Source: Calliopsis andreniformis
Taxonomy: Eukaryota > Arthropoda > Insecta > Hymenoptera > Andrenidae
Assembly: GCF_051401765.1 (NCBI RefSeq)
Contig: NW_027480423.1
Span: forward strand, 13,144,001-13,208,000
Direction: 5' to 3'
DNA: 64,000 nt
Shown here in pieces: positions 49,772-63,549 of the stretch. A program made the position numbers and the translations under genes. How positions within the stretch are numbered: position 1 is the first letter of the stretch; every line of letters starts with the position of its first letter. The notes beneath the pieces are model-generated. The model saw nothing but the letters and a program-made list of their open reading frames with translations, made no database searches and was not told where the DNA came from.

Positions 49772-52114
49772 TAGAAGTCAACGCCAGAAGCATAAAATAC
49801 GATATAAATACAACAGCTTTTCCATCGTATAAAACAAATAATTGCAACCAGTGTGAAAGTTATGGTCATTTCTAAGTTCCGGGCAACCTAGGCTTCACTG
49901 TATGGCGTTCTTCCACCACATCGAATAGCTACGGCCTCAGAAGTCAGCGCCTGAAGTATAAAATACAATAAAAATACAACAGTTTTTCCATCATATAAAA
50001 CGAATAACTGCTACCAGTGTGAAAGTTATGGTCATTTCTACTTTCCGGGCAACCTAGGCTTCACCCTAGGGCGTTGTTCCACCAGATGGAATAGTTAGGG
50101 CCTAGGAAGTCTACGCCAGAAGCATAAAATACGATATAAATACAACAGCTTTTCCATCGTATAAAACAAATAATTGCAACCAGTTTGAAAGTGATGGTCA
50201 TTTCTACGTACCGGGCAACCTAGGCTTCACTCTAGGGCGTTGCTCCACCAGATCGAATAGTTAGGGCCTTTGAAGTCAACGCCCGAAGCATAAAATACAA
50301 AATAAATAGAACAGTTTTTCCATCGTATAAAACGAATAATTGCTACCAGTATGAAAGTTATGGTCATTTCTACTTTCCGGGCAACCTAGGCTTCACCCTA
50401 GGGCGTTGTTCCACCATATGGAATAGTTAGGGCCTAAGAAGTCAACGCCAGAAGCATAAAATACGATATAAATACAACAGCTTTTCCATCGTATAAAACG
50501 AATAATTGCTACCAGTGTAAAAGTTATGGTCATTTCTACGTTCCGGGCAACCTAGGCTTCTCCCTAGGCCGTTGTTCCACCAGATCGAATAGTTAGGTCC
50601 TAAGAAGTGAACGCCAGGAGCATAAAATACAATATAAATACAACAGTTTTTCCATCATATAAAACGAATGATAGCAACCAGTGTGAAAGTTATGGTCATT
50701 TCTACGTTCCGGGCAATCTAGGCTGCACTCTAGGGCGTTGCTCCACCAGATCGAATAGTTAGGGCCTTAGAAGTCAACGCCCGAAGCATAAAATACAATA
50801 TAAATACAACAGTTTTTCCATCGTATAAAACGAATAATTGCAACCAGTATGAAACTTATGGTCATTTCTACGTTCCGGGCAACCTAGGCTTCACCCTAGG
50901 GCGTTGTTCCTCCAGATGGAATAGTTAGGGCCTAAGAAGTCAACGCCAGAGGCATAAAATACGATATAAATACAACAGCTTTTCCATCGTATAAATCAAA
51001 TAATTGCAACCAGTTTGTTAGTGATGGTCATTTCTACGTTCCGGGCAACCTAGGCTGCACTCTAGGGCGTTGCTCCACTAGATCGAATAGTTAGGGCCTT
51101 AGAAGTCAACGCCCGAAGCATAAAATACAAAATAAATAAAACAGTTTTTCCATCGTATAAAACGAAAAATTGCAAACAGTGTGAAAGATATGGACATTTC
51201 TACGATCCGGGCTACCTAGGCTTCACTCTATGGCATTCTTCCACCACATCGAATAGCAACGGCCTCAGAAGTCAACGCCAGAAGCATAAAATACGATATA
51301 AATACAACAGCTTTTCCATCGTATAAAACAAATAATTGCAACCAGTGTGAAAGTTATGGTCATTTCTAAGTTCCGGGCAACCTAGGCTTCACTGTATGGC
51401 GTTCTTCCACCACATCGAATAGCTACGGCCTCAGAAGTCAGCGCCTGAAGTATAAAATACAATAAAAATACAACAGTTTTTCCATCATATAAAACGAATG
51501 ATAGCAACCAGTGTGAAAGTTATGGTCATTTCTACATTTCGAGCAACCTAGGCTTCACTCTAGGGCGTTGGTCCACCTGATCGAATAGTTAGGGCCTTAG
51601 AAGTCAACGCCCGAGGCATTAAATACAAAATAAATAGAACGGTTTTTCCATTGTATAAAACGAATAATTGCTACCAGTGTGAAAGTTATGGTCATTTCTA
51701 CGTTCCGCGCAACCTGGGCTTTACTCTAGGGCGTTGTTCCACCAGATCGAGTAGTTAGGGCCTAAGAAGTCAACGCCAGAAGCATAAAATACAATTTAAA
51801 TACAACAGCTTTTCCATCGTATAAAACAAATAATTGCAAGCAGTGTGAAAGTTATGGTCATTTCTACGTTCCGGGCAACCTAGGCTTCACTGTATGGCGT
51901 TCTTCCACCACATCGGATTGCTACGGCCTCAGAAGTCAACGCCTGAAGTATAAAATACAATAAAAATACATCAGTCTTTCCATCCTATAACAGGAATAAT
52001 TGCAACCCGTGCGAAAGGGATGGTCATTTCTACGTTCCAGGCAACCTAGGCTTCACTCTAGGGCGTTGCTCCACCAGATCAAACACTTAGGGCCTTAGAA
52101 GTCAACGCCCGAAG
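49772..52114. repeat. 2.3-kb block, right copy of 41638-43980
   Basis: It has the same 14 monomers in the same order, 8134 bp away. Its terminal 51160-52030 part is the first copy of the 0.87-kb block that recurs every 3984 bp to the right. Confidence 0.9.
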
Positions 52115-54551
52115 CATAAAATATAAAATAAATAGAACAGTTTTTCCATCGTATAAAACGAATAATTGCTACCATTGTGAAAGTTATTGTCATTTCTACC
52201 TTCAGGGCAACCTACACTTCACCCTAGGGCGTTGTTCCACCAGATGGAATAGTTAGGGCCTAAGAAGTCAACGCCAGAAGCATAAAATACGATATAAATA
52301 CAACAGCTTTTCCATCGTATAAAACGAATAATTGCTACCAGTGTAAAAGTTATGGTCATTTCTACGTTCCGGGCAACCTAGGCTCCACCCTAGGCCGTTG
52401 TTCCACCAGATCGAATAGTTAGGGCCTAAGAAGTGAACGCCAGAAGCATAAAATACAATATAAATACAACAGTTTTTCCATCATATAAAACGAATGATAG
52501 CAACGAGTGTGAAAGTTATGGTCATTTCTACGTTCCGAGCAACCTAGGTTTCACTCTACGGCGATGCTCCACCAGATCAAACAGTTAGGGACTTAGAAGT
52601 CAACGCCCGAAGCATAAAATACAAAATAAATAGAACGGTTTTTCCATTGTATAAAACGAATAATTGCTACCAGTGTGAAAGTTATGGTCATTTCTACGTT
52701 CCGCGCAACCTGGGCTTTACTCTAGGGCGTTGTTCCACCAGATCGAGTAGTTAGGGCCTAAGAAGTCAACGCCAGAAGCATAAAATACGATATAAATACA
52801 ACAGCTTTTCCATCGTATAAAACAAATAATTGCAAGCAGTGTGAAAGTTATGGTCATTTCTACGTTCCGGGCAACCTAGGCTTCACTGTATGGCGTTCTT
52901 CCACCACATCGGATAGCTACGGCCTCAGAAGTCAACGCCTGAAGTATAAAATACAATAAAAATACATCAGTCTTTCCATCCTATTACAGGAATAATTGCA
53001 ACCCGTGTGAAAGGGATGGTCATTTCTACGTTCCGGGCTACCTAGGCTTCACTGTATGGCGTTCTTCCACCACATCGGATAGCTACGGCCTCAGAAGTCA
53101 ACGCCTGAAGTATAAAATACAATAAAAATACATCAGCCTTTCCATCCTATAACAGGAATAATTGCAACCCGTGTGAAAGATCTGGACATTTCTACGATCC
53201 GGGCTACCTAGGCTTCACTCTACGGCGATGCTCCACCCGATCAAACAGATAAGGCCTTAGAAGTCAACGCCCGAAGCATAAAATACAAGATAAATAGAAC
53301 GGTTTTTCCATTGTATAAAACGAATAATTGCTGCCAGTGTAAATGCTATGGTCATTTCTACGTTCCGGGCAACCTAGACTTCACCCTAGGCCGTTGTTCC
53401 ACCAGATCGAATAGTTAGGGCCTAAGAAGTGAACGCCAGAAGCATAAAATACAATATAAATACAACAGTTTTTCCATCGTATAAAACGAATAATTGCAAC
53501 CAGTATGAAACCTATGGTCATTTCTACGTACCGGGCAACCTAGGCTTCACACTAGGGCGTTGCTCTACCCGATCGAATAGTTAGGGCCTTAGAAGTCAAC
53601 GCCCGAAGCATAAAATACAAAATAAATAGAACAGTTTTTCCATCCTATAAAACGAATAACTGCTACCAGTGTGAAAGTTATGGTCATTTCTACTTTCCGG
53701 GCAACCTAGGCTTCACCCTAGGGCGTTGTTCCACCAGATGGAATAGTTAGGGCCTAGGAAGTCTACGCCAGAAGCATAAAATACGATATAAATACAACAG
53801 CTTTTCCATCGTATAAAACAAATAATTGCAACCAGTTTGAAAGTGATGGTCATTTCTACGTACCGGGCAACCTAGGCTTCACTCTAGGGCGTTGCTCCAC
53901 CAGATCGAATAGTTAGGGCCTTTGAAGTCAACGCCCGAAGCATAAAATACAAAACAAATAGAACAGTTTTTCCATCGTATAAAACGAATAATTGCTACCA
54001 GTATGAAAGTTATGGTCATTTCTACTTTCCGGGCAACCTAGGCTTCACCCTAGGGCGTTGTTCCACCATATGGAATAGTTAGGGCCTAAGAAGTCAACGC
54101 CAGAAGCATAAAATACGATATAAATACAACAGCTTTTCCATCGTATAAAACGAATAATTGCTACCAGTGTAAAAGTTATGGTCATTTCTACGTTCCGGGC
54201 AACCTAGGCTTCTCCCTAGGCCGTTGTTCCACCAGATCGAATAGTTAGGTCCTAAGAAGTGAACGCCAGGAGCATAAAATACAATATAAATACAACAGTT
54301 TTTCCATCATATAAAACGAATGATAGCAACCAGTGTGAAAGTTATGGTCATTTCTACGTTCCGGGCAATCTAGGCTGCACTCTAGGGCGTTGCTCCACCA
54401 GATCGAATAGTTAGGGCCTTAGAAGTCAACGCCCGAAGCATAAAATACAAAATAAATAGAACAGTTTTTCCATCGTATAAAACGAATAATTGCTACCAGT
54501 GTGAAAGTTATGGTCATTTCTACTTTCCGGGCAACCTAGGCTTCACCCTAG
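52115..54551. repeat. 2.4-kb block, right copy of 46637-49073
   Basis: The copies are nearly identical over about 14.7 monomers, sharing even the rare states CATCCTATTACAGG, CAAGATAAATAG, GTAAATGCTATGG, CTACCCGATCG and CAAAACAAATAG. Private differences include CAACCTACACTTC against CAACCTAAACTTC, CCACCCGATCAAACAG against CCACCAGATCAAACAG, and GATCGAGTAG against GATGGAATAG. The right edge is CCCTAGGCCG against CCCTAGGGCG, in the GC-rich half. Confidence 0.91.
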
Positions 54552-55143
54552 GCCGTTGTTCCACCAGATCGAATAGTTAGGGCCTAAGAAGTGAACGCCA
54601 GAAGCATAAAATACTATATAAATACAACAGTTTTTCCATCGTATAAAACGAATAATTGCAACCAGTGTGAAACTTATGGTCATTTCTACGTACCGGGCAA
54701 CCTAGCCTTCACACTAGGGCGTTGCTCTACCAGATCGAATAGTTAGGGCCTTAGTTGTCAACGCCCGAAGCATAAAATACAAAATAAATAGAACAGTTTT
54801 TCCATCGTATAAAAGGAAGAATTGCTACCAGTGTGAAAGTTATGGTCATTTCTACTTTCCGGGCAACCTAGGCTTCACCCTAGGGCGTTGTTCCACCAGA
54901 TGGAATAGTTAGGGCCTAAGAAGTCAGCGCCAGTAGCATAAAATACGATATAAATACAACAGCTTTTCCATCGTATAAAACAAATAATTGCAACCAGTTT
55001 GAAAGTGATGGTCATTTCTACGTACCGGGCAACCTAGGCTTCACTCTAGGGCGTTGCTCCACCAGATCGAATAGTTAGGGCCTTAGAAGTAAACGCCCGA
55101 AGCATAAAATATAAAATAAATACAACAGTTTTTCCATCGTATA
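54552..55143. repeat. Block shared with 31.48-32.07 kb and 37.79-38.26 kb
   Basis: It carries CTAGCCTTCACACTAGG (54702), AAAGGAAGAATTGC, AGCGCCAGTAGC and AATATAAAATAAATACAAC. The 31.5-kb partner fits over the full length and the 37.8-kb partner only to about 38258. A segment in the homogenised zone thus finds its best partner in the intermediate zone, about 23 kb away. Confidence 0.83.
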
Positions 55144-56012
55144 AAACGAAGAATTGCAAACAGTGTGAAAGATATGGACATTTCTACGATCCGGGCTACC
55201 TAGGCTTCACTCTATGGCATTCTTCCACCACATCGAATAGCAACGGCCTCAGACGTCAACGCCAGAAGCATAAAATACGATATAAATACAACAGCTTTTC
55301 CATCGTATAAAACAAATAATTGCAACCAGTGTGAAAGTTATGGTCATTTCTAAGTTCCGGGCAACCTAGGCTTCACTGTATGGCGTTCTTCCACCACATC
55401 GAATAGCTACGGCCTCAGAAGTCAGCGCCTGAAGTATAAAATACAATAAAAATACAACAGTTTTTCCATCATATAAAACGAATGATAGCAACCAGTGTGA
55501 AAGTTATGGTCATTTCTACATTTCGAGCAACCTAGGCTTCACACTAGGGCGTTGGTCCACCTGATCGAATAGTTAGGGCCTTAGAAGTCAACGCCCGAAG
55601 CATTAAATACAAAATAAATAGAACGGTTTTTCCATTGTATAAAACGAATAATTGCTACCAGTGTGAAAGTTATGGTCATTTCTACGTTCCGCGCAACCTG
55701 GGCTTTACTCTAGGGCGTTGTTCCACCAGATCGAGTAGTTAGGGCCTAAGAAGTCAACGCCAGAAGCATAAAATACGATATAAATACAACAGCTTTTCCA
55801 TCGTATAAAACAAATAATTGCAAGCAGTGTGAAAGTTATGGTCATTTCTACGTTCCGGGCAACCTAGGCTTCACTGTATGGCGTTCTTCCACCACATCGG
55901 ATTGCTACGGCCTCAGAAGTCAACGCCGGAAGTATAAAATACAATAAAAATACATCAGTCTTTCCATCCTATAACAGGAATAATTGCAACCCGTGCGAAA
56001 GGGATGGTCATT
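55144..56012. repeat. 0.87-kb block, second of four copies spaced 3984 bp
   Basis: Copies lie at about 51160, 55144, 59128 and 63112. Anchors are GCAAACAGTGTG (51172, 55156, 59140, 63124) and ACATTTCGAGC (51534, 55518, 59502, 63486), all 3984 bp (24 x 166) apart. The sequence before the block differs between copies 1, 2 and 3/4. Confidence 0.9.
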
Positions 56013-57494
56013 TCTACGTACCGGGCAACCTAGGCTTCACACTAGGGCGTTGCTCTACCAGATCGAATAGTTAGGGCCTTAGAAGTCAACGCCCGAAGCA
56101 TAAAATACAAAATAAATAGAACAGTTTTTCCATCGTATAAAACGAATAATTGCTACCAGTGTGAAAGTTATGGTCATTTCTACTTTCCGGGCAACCTAGG
56201 CTTCACCCTAGGGCGTTGTTCCACCAGAAGGAATAGTTAGGGCCTAAGAAGTCAACGCCAGTAGCATAAAATACGTTATAAATACAACAGCTTTTCCATC
56301 GTATAAAACAAATAATTGCAACCAGTTTGAAAGTGATGGTCATTTCTACGTACCGGGCAACCTAGGCTTCACTGTAGGGCGTTGCTCCACCAGATCGAAT
56401 AGTTAGGGCCTTAGAAGTCAACGCCCGAAGCATAAAATATAAAATAAATAGAACAGTTTTTCCATCGTATAAAACGAATAATTGCTACCAGTGTAAAAGT
56501 TATTGTCATTTCTACCTTCAGGGCAACCTAAACTTCACCCTAGGGCGTTGTTCCACCAGATGGAATAGTTAGGGCCTAAGAAGTCAACGCCAGAAGCATA
56601 AAATACGATATAAATACAACAGCTTTTCCATCGTATAAAACGAATAATTGCTACCAGTGTAAAAGTTATGGTCATTTCTACGTTCCGGGCAACCTAGGCT
56701 CCACCATAGGCCGTTGTTCCACCAGATCGAATAGTTAGGGCCTAAGAAGTGAACGCCAGAAGCATAAAATACAATATAAATACAACAGTTTTTCCATCAT
56801 ATAAAACGAATGATAGCAACGAGTGTGAAAGTTATGGTCATTTCTACGTTCCGAGCAACCTAGGTTTCACTCTACGGCAATGCTCCACCAGATCAAACAG
56901 TTAGGGCCTTACAAGTCAACGCCCGAAGCATAAAATACAAAATAAATAGAACGGTTTTTCCATTGTATAAAACGAATAATTGCTACCAGTGTGAAAGTTA
57001 TGGTCATTTCTACGTTCCGCGCAACCTGGGCTTTACTCTAGGGCGTTGTTCCACCAGATGGAATAGTTAGGGCCTAAGAAGTCAACGCCAGAAGCATAAA
57101 ATACGATATAAATACAACAGCTTTTCCATCGTATAAAACAAATAATTGCAAGCAGTGTGAAAGTTATGGTCATTTCTACGTTCCGGGCAACCTAGGCTTC
57201 ACTGTATGGCGTTCTTCCACCACATCGGATAGCTACGGCCTCAGAAGTCAACGCCTGAAGTATAAAATACAATAAAAATACATCAGTCTTTCCATCCTAT
57301 AACAGGAATAATTGCAACCCGTGTGAAAGGGATGGTCATTTCTACGTTCCGGGCAACCTAGGCTTCACTGTATGGCGTTCTTCCACCACATCGGATAGCT
57401 ACGGCCTCAGAAGTCAACGCCTGAAGTATAAAATACAATAAAAATACATCGGTCTTTCCATCCTATAACAGGAATAATTGCAACCCGTGTGAAA
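56013..57494. repeat. Nine monomers, first occurrence of the 980-bp core in the right end
   Basis: The interval from CCTTCAGGGC (56515) to GATCTGG (57495) is 980 bp. The same 980-bp spacing is seen at 40081-41061, 46721-47701, 52199-53179, 58009-58989 and 60665-61645. The copies at 44729 and 62159 are 814 bp, one monomer shorter. This core is the most widely reused unit of the right third. Confidence 0.88.
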
Positions 57495-58988
57495 GATCTG
57501 GACATTTCTACGATCCGGGCTACCTAGGCTTCACTCTACGGCGATGCTCCACCAGATCAAACAGATAAGGCCTTAGAAGTCAACGCCCGAAGCATAAAAT
57601 ACAAAATAAATAGAACGGTTTTTCCATTGTATAAAACGAATAATTGCTGCCAGTGTAAAAGCTATGGTCATTTCTACGTTCCGGGCAACCTAGACTTCAC
57701 CCTAGGCCGTTGTTCCACCAGATCGAATAGTTAGGGCCTAAGAAGTGAACGCCAGAAGCATAAAATACAATATAAATACAACAGTTTTTCCATCGTATAA
57801 AACGAATAATTGCAACCAGTATGAAACCTATGGTCATTTCTACGTACCGGGCAACCTAGGCTTCACACTAGGGCGTTGCTCTACCAGATCGAATAGTTAG
57901 GGCCTTAGAAGTCAACGCCCGAAGCATAAAATACAATATAAATACAACAGTTTTTCCATCGTATAAAACGAATAATTGCTACCAGTGTGAAAGTTATTGT
58001 CATTTCTACCTTCAGGGCAACCTAAACTTCACCCTAGGGCGTTGTTCCACCAGATGGAATAGTTAGGGCCTAAGAAGTCAACGCCAGAAGCATAAAATAC
58101 GATATAAATACAACAGCTTTTCCATCGTATAAAACGAATAATTGCTACCAGTGTAAAAGTTATGGTCATTTCTACGTTCCGGGCAACCTAGGCTCCACCC
58201 TAGGCCGTTGTTCCACCAGATCGAATAGTTAGGGCCTAAGAAGTGAACGCCAGAAGCATAAAATACAATATAAATACAACAGTTTTTCCATCATATAAAA
58301 CGAATGATAGCAACGAGTGTGAAAGTTATGGTCATTTCTACGTTCCGAGCAACCTAGGTTTCACTCTACGGCAATGCTCCACCAGATCAAACAGTTAGGG
58401 CCTTAGAAGTCAACGCCCGAAGCATAAAATACAAAATAAATAGAACGGTTTTTCCATTGTATAAAACGAATAATTGCTACCAGTGTGAAAGTTATGGTCA
58501 TTTCTACGTTCCGCGCAACCTGGGCTTTACTCTAGGGCGTTGTTCCACCAGATGGAATAGTTAGGGCCTAAGAAGTCAACGCCAGAAGCATAAAATACGA
58601 TATAAATACAACAGCTTTTCCATCGTATAAAACAAATAATTGCAAGCAGTGTGAAAGTTATGGTCATTTCTACGTTCCGGGCAACCTAGGCTTCACTGTA
58701 TGGCGTTCGTCCACCACATCGGATAGCTACGGCCTCAGAAGTCAACGCCTGAAGTATAAAATACAATAAAAATACATCGGTCTTTCCATCCTATAACAGG
58801 AATAATTGCAACCCGTGTGAAAGGGATGGTCATTTCTACGTTCCGGGCAACCTGGGCTTCACTGTATGGCGTTCTTCCACCACATCGGATAGCTACGGCC
58901 TCAGAAGTCAACGCCTGAAGTATAAAATACAATAAAAATACATCAGTCTTTCCATCCTATAACAGGAATAATTGCAACCCGTGTGAAA
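57495..58988. repeat. 9-monomer higher-order repeat, copy 1 (1494 bp)
   Basis: Measured from GATCTGG (57495) to GATCTGG (58989), exactly 9 x 166. It contains CAAACAGATAAGGCC, GCTGCCAGTGTAAAAGC, GAAACCTATGG, the CCTTCAGGGC monomer (58009) and the AGCAACGAGTG monomer. It is collinear with 60151-61644 at 2656 bp (16 monomers). Confidence 0.9.
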
Positions 58989-60150
58989 GATCTGGACATT
59001 TCTACGATCCGGGCTACCTAGGCTTCACTCTACGGCGATGCTCCACCAGATCAAACAGATAAGGCCTTAGAAGTCAACGCCCGAAGCATAAAATACAAAA
59101 TAAATAGAACGGTTTTTCCATTGTATAAAACGAAAAATTGCAAACAGTGTGAAAGATATGGACATTTCTACGATCCGGGCTACCTAGGCTTCACTCTATG
59201 GCATTCTTCCACCACATCGAATAGCAACGGCCTCAGACGTCAACGCCAGAAGCATAAAATACGATATAAATACAACAGCTTTTCCATCGTATAAAACAAA
59301 TAATTGCAACCAGTGTGAAGGTTATGGTCATTTCTAAGTTCCGGGCAACCTAGGCTTCACTGTATGGCGTTCTTCCACCACATCGAATAGCTACGGCCTC
59401 AGAAGTCAGCGCCTGAAGTATAAAATACAATAAAAATACAACAGTTTTTCCATCATATAAAACGAATGATAGCAACCAGTGTGAAAGTTATGGTCATTTC
59501 TACATTTCGAGCAACCTAGGCTTCACTCTAGGGCGTTGGTCCACCTGATCGAATAGTTAGGGCCTTAGAAGTCAACGCCCGAAGCATTAAATACAAAATA
59601 AATAGAACGGTTTTTCCATTGTATAAAACGAATAATTGCTACCAGTGTGAAAGTTATGGTCATTTCTACGTTCCGCGCAACCTGGGCTTTACTCTAGGGC
59701 GTTGTTCCACCAGATCGAGTAGTTAGGGCCTAAGAAGTCAACGCCAGAAGCATAAAATACGATATAAATACAACAGCTTTTCCATCGTATAAAACAAATA
59801 ATTGCAAGCAGTGTGAAAGTTATGGTCATTTCTACGTTCCGGGCAACCTAGGCTTCACTGTATGGCGTTCTTCGACCACATCGGATAGCTACGGCCTCAG
59901 AAGTCAACGCCTGAAGTATAAAATACAATAAAAATACATCAGTCTTTCCATCCTATAACAGGAATAATTGCAACCCGTGTGAAAGGGATGGTCATTTCTA
60001 CGTTCCGGGCAACCTAGGCTTCACTGTATGGCGTTCTTCCACCACATCGGATAGCTACGGCCTCAGAAGTCAACGCCTGAAGTATAAAATACAATAAAAA
60101 TACATCAGTCTTTCCATCCTATAACAGGAATAATTGCAACCCGTGTGAAA
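58989..60150. repeat. Seven monomers including the third copy of the 0.87-kb block
   Basis: After the GATCTGG monomer, the type 1 start with GAACGGTTTTTCCATTG joins CGAAAAATTGCAAACAGTG near 59130. This join is also present at 63114 and not elsewhere in the window. The block interrupts the 9-mer array and carries ACATTTCGAGC at 59502. Confidence 0.89.
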
Positions 60151-61644
60151 GATCTGGACATTTCTACGATCCGGGCTACCTAGGCTTCACTCTACGGCGA
60201 TGCTCCACCAGATCAAACAGATAAGGCCTTAGAAGTCAACGCCCGAAGCATAAAATACAAAATAAATAGAACGGTTCTTCCATTGTATAAAACGAATAAT
60301 TGCTGCCAGTGTAAAAGCTATGGTCATTTCTACGTTCCGGGCAACCTAGACTTCACCCTAGGCCGTTGTTCCACCAGATCGAATAGTTAGGGCCTAAGAA
60401 GTGAACGCCAGAAGCATAAAATACAATATAAATACAACAGTTTTTCCATCGTATAAAACGAATAATTGCAACCAGTATGAAACCTATGGTCATTTCTACG
60501 TACCGGGCAACCTAGGCTTCACACTAGGGCGTTGCTCTACCAGATCGAATAGTTAGGGCCTTAGAAGTCAACGCCCGAAGCATAAAATACAATATAAATA
60601 CAACAGTTTTTCCATCGTATAAAACGAATAATTGCTACCAGTGTGAAAGTTATTGTCATTTCTACCTTCAGGGCAACCTAAACTTCACCCTAGGGCATTG
60701 TTCCACCAGATGGAATAGTTAGGGCCTAAGAAGTCAACGCCAGAAGCATAAAATACGATATAAATACAACAGCTTTTCCATCGTATAAAACGAATAATTG
60801 CTACCAGTGTAAAAGTTATGGTCATTTCTACGTTCCGGGCAACCTAGGCTCCACCCTAGGCCGTTGTTCCACCAGATCGAATAGTTAGGGCCTAAGAAGT
60901 GAACGCCAGAAGCATAAAATACAATATAAATACAACAGTTTTTCCATCATATAAAACGAATGATAGCAACGAGTGTGAAAGTTATGGTCATTTCTACGTT
61001 CCGAGCAACCTAGGTTTCACTCTACGGCAATGCTCCACCAGATCAAACAGTTAGGGCCTTAGAAGTCAACGCCCGAAGCATAAAATACAAAATAAATAGA
61101 ACGGTTTTTCCATTGTATAAAACGAATAATTGCTACCAGTGTGAAAGTTATGGTCATTTCTACGTTCCGCGCAACCTGGGCTTTACTCTAGGGCGTTGTT
61201 CCACCAGATGGAATAGTTAGGGCCTAAGTAGTCAACGCCAGAAGCATAAAATACGATATAAATACAACAGCTTTTCCATCGTATAAAACAAATAATTGCA
61301 AGCAGTGTGAAAGTTATGGTCATTTCTACGTTCCGGGCAACCTAGGCTTCACTGTATGGCGTTCTTCCACCACATCGGATAGCTACGGCCTCAGGAGTCA
61401 ACGCCTGAAGTATAAAATACAATAAAAATACATCAGTCTTTCCATCCTATAACAGGAATAATTGCAACCCGTGTGAAAGGGATGGTCATTTCTACGTTCC
61501 GGGCAACCTAGGCTTCACTGTATGGCGTTCTTCCACCACATCGGATAGCTACGGCCTCAGAAGTCAACGCCTGAAGTATAAAATACAATAAAAATACATC
61601 AGTCTTTCCATCCTATAACAGGAATAATTGCAACCCGTGTGAAA
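60151..61644. repeat. 9-monomer higher-order repeat, copy 2 (1494 bp)
   Basis: Equal in length and order to 57495-58988. Private changes include GAACGGTTCTTCC, AGGGCATTGTTCC, CCTAAGTAGTC and CTCAGGAGTC. It is followed directly by a third, one-monomer-shorter copy, so copies 2 and 3 stand in tandem. Confidence 0.91.
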
Positions 61645-62972
61645 GATCTGGACATTTCTACGATCCGGGCTACCTAGGCTTCACTCTACGGCGATGCTCC
61701 ACCAGATCAAACAGATAAGGCCTTAGAAGTCAACGCCCGAAGCATAAAATACAAAATAAATAGAACGGTTTTTCCATTGTATAAAACGAATAATTGCTGC
61801 CAGTGTAAAAGCTATGGTCATTTCTACGTTCCGGGCATCCTAGACTTCACCCTAGGCCGTTGTTCCACCAGATCGAATAGTTAGGGCCTAAGAAGTGAAC
61901 GCCAGAAGCATAAAATACAATATAAATACAACAGTTTTTCCATCGTATAAAACGAATAATTGCAACCAGTATGAAACCTATGGTCATTTCTACGTACCGG
62001 GCAACCTAGGCTTCACACTAGGGCGTTGCTCTACCAGATCGAATAGTTAGGGCCTTAGAAGTCAACGCCCGAAGCATAAAATACAATATAAATACAACAG
62101 TTTTTCCATCGTATAAAACGAATAATTGCTACCAGTGTGAAAGTTATTGTCATTTCTACCTTCAGGGCAACCTAAACTTCACCCTAGGGCGTTGTTCCAC
62201 CAGATGGAATAGTTAGGGCCTAAGAAGTCAACGCCAGAAGCATAAAATACGATATAAATACAACAGCTTTTCCATCGTATAAAACGAATAATTGCTACCA
62301 GTGTAAAAGTTATGGTCATTTCTACGTTCCGGGCAACCTAGGCTCCACCCTAGGCCGTTGTTCCACCAGATCGAATAGTTAGGGCCTAAGAAGTGAACGC
62401 CAGAAGCATAAAATACAATATAAATACAACAGTTTTTCCATCATATAAAACGAATGATAGCAACGAGTGTGAAAGTTATGGTCATTTCTACGTTCCGAGC
62501 AACCTAGGTTTCACTCTACGGCAATGCTCCACCAGATCAAACAGTTAGGGCCTTAGAAGTCAACGCCCGAAGCATAAAATACAAAATAAATAGAACGGTT
62601 TTTCCATTGTATAAAACGAATAATTGCTACCAGTGTGAAAGTTATGGTCATTTCTACGTTCCGCGCAACCTGGGCTTTACTCTAGGGCGTTGTTCCACCA
62701 GATGGAATAGTTAGGGCCTAAGAAGTCAACGCCAGAAGCATAAAATACGATATAAATACAACAGCTTTTCCATCGTATAAAACAAATAATTGCAAGCAGT
62801 GTGAAAGTTATGGTCATTTCTACGTTCCGGGCAACCTAGGCTTCACTGTATGGCGTTCGTCCACCACATCGGATAGCTACGGCCTCAGAAGTCAACGCCT
62901 GAAGTATAAAATACAATAAAAATACATCAGTCTTTCCATCCTATAACAGGAATAATTGCAACCCGTGTGAAA
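61645..62972. repeat. 9-monomer higher-order repeat, copy 3 with one monomer missing (1328 bp)
   Basis: GATCTGG lies at 61645 and 62973, a distance of 8 x 166. The missing unit is one of the two consecutive type 3 monomers (the one with GTGTGAAAGGGATGG) present at about 58800 and 61480. All other monomers are retained in order, so the change is one clean in-register step. Confidence 0.9.
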
Positions 62973-63549
62973 GATCTGGACATTTCTACGATCCGGGCTA
63001 CCTAGGCTTCACTCTACGGCGATGCTCCACCAGATCAAACAGATAAGGCCTTAGAAGTCAACGCCCGAAGCATAAAATACAAAATAAATAGAACGGTTTT
63101 TCCATTGTATAAAACGAAAAATTGCAAACAGTGTGAAAGATATGGACATTTCTACGATCCGGGCTACCTAGGCTTCACTCTATGGCATTCTTCCACCACA
63201 TCGAATAGCAACGGCCTCAGACGTCAACGCCAGAAGCATAAAATACGATATAAATACAACAGCTTTTCCATCGTATAAAACAAATAATTGCAACCAGTGT
63301 GAAAGTTATGGTCATTTCTAAGTTCCGGGCAACCTAGGCTTCACTGTATGGCGTTCTTCCACCACATCGAATAGCTACGGCCTCAGAAGTCAGCGCCTGA
63401 AGTATAAAATACAATAAAAATACAACAGTTTTTCCATCATATAAAACGAATGATAGCAACCAGTGTGAAAGTTATGGTCATTTCTACATTTCGAGCAACC
63501 TAGGCTTCACTCTAGGGCGTTGGTCCACCTGATCGAATAGTTAGGGCCT

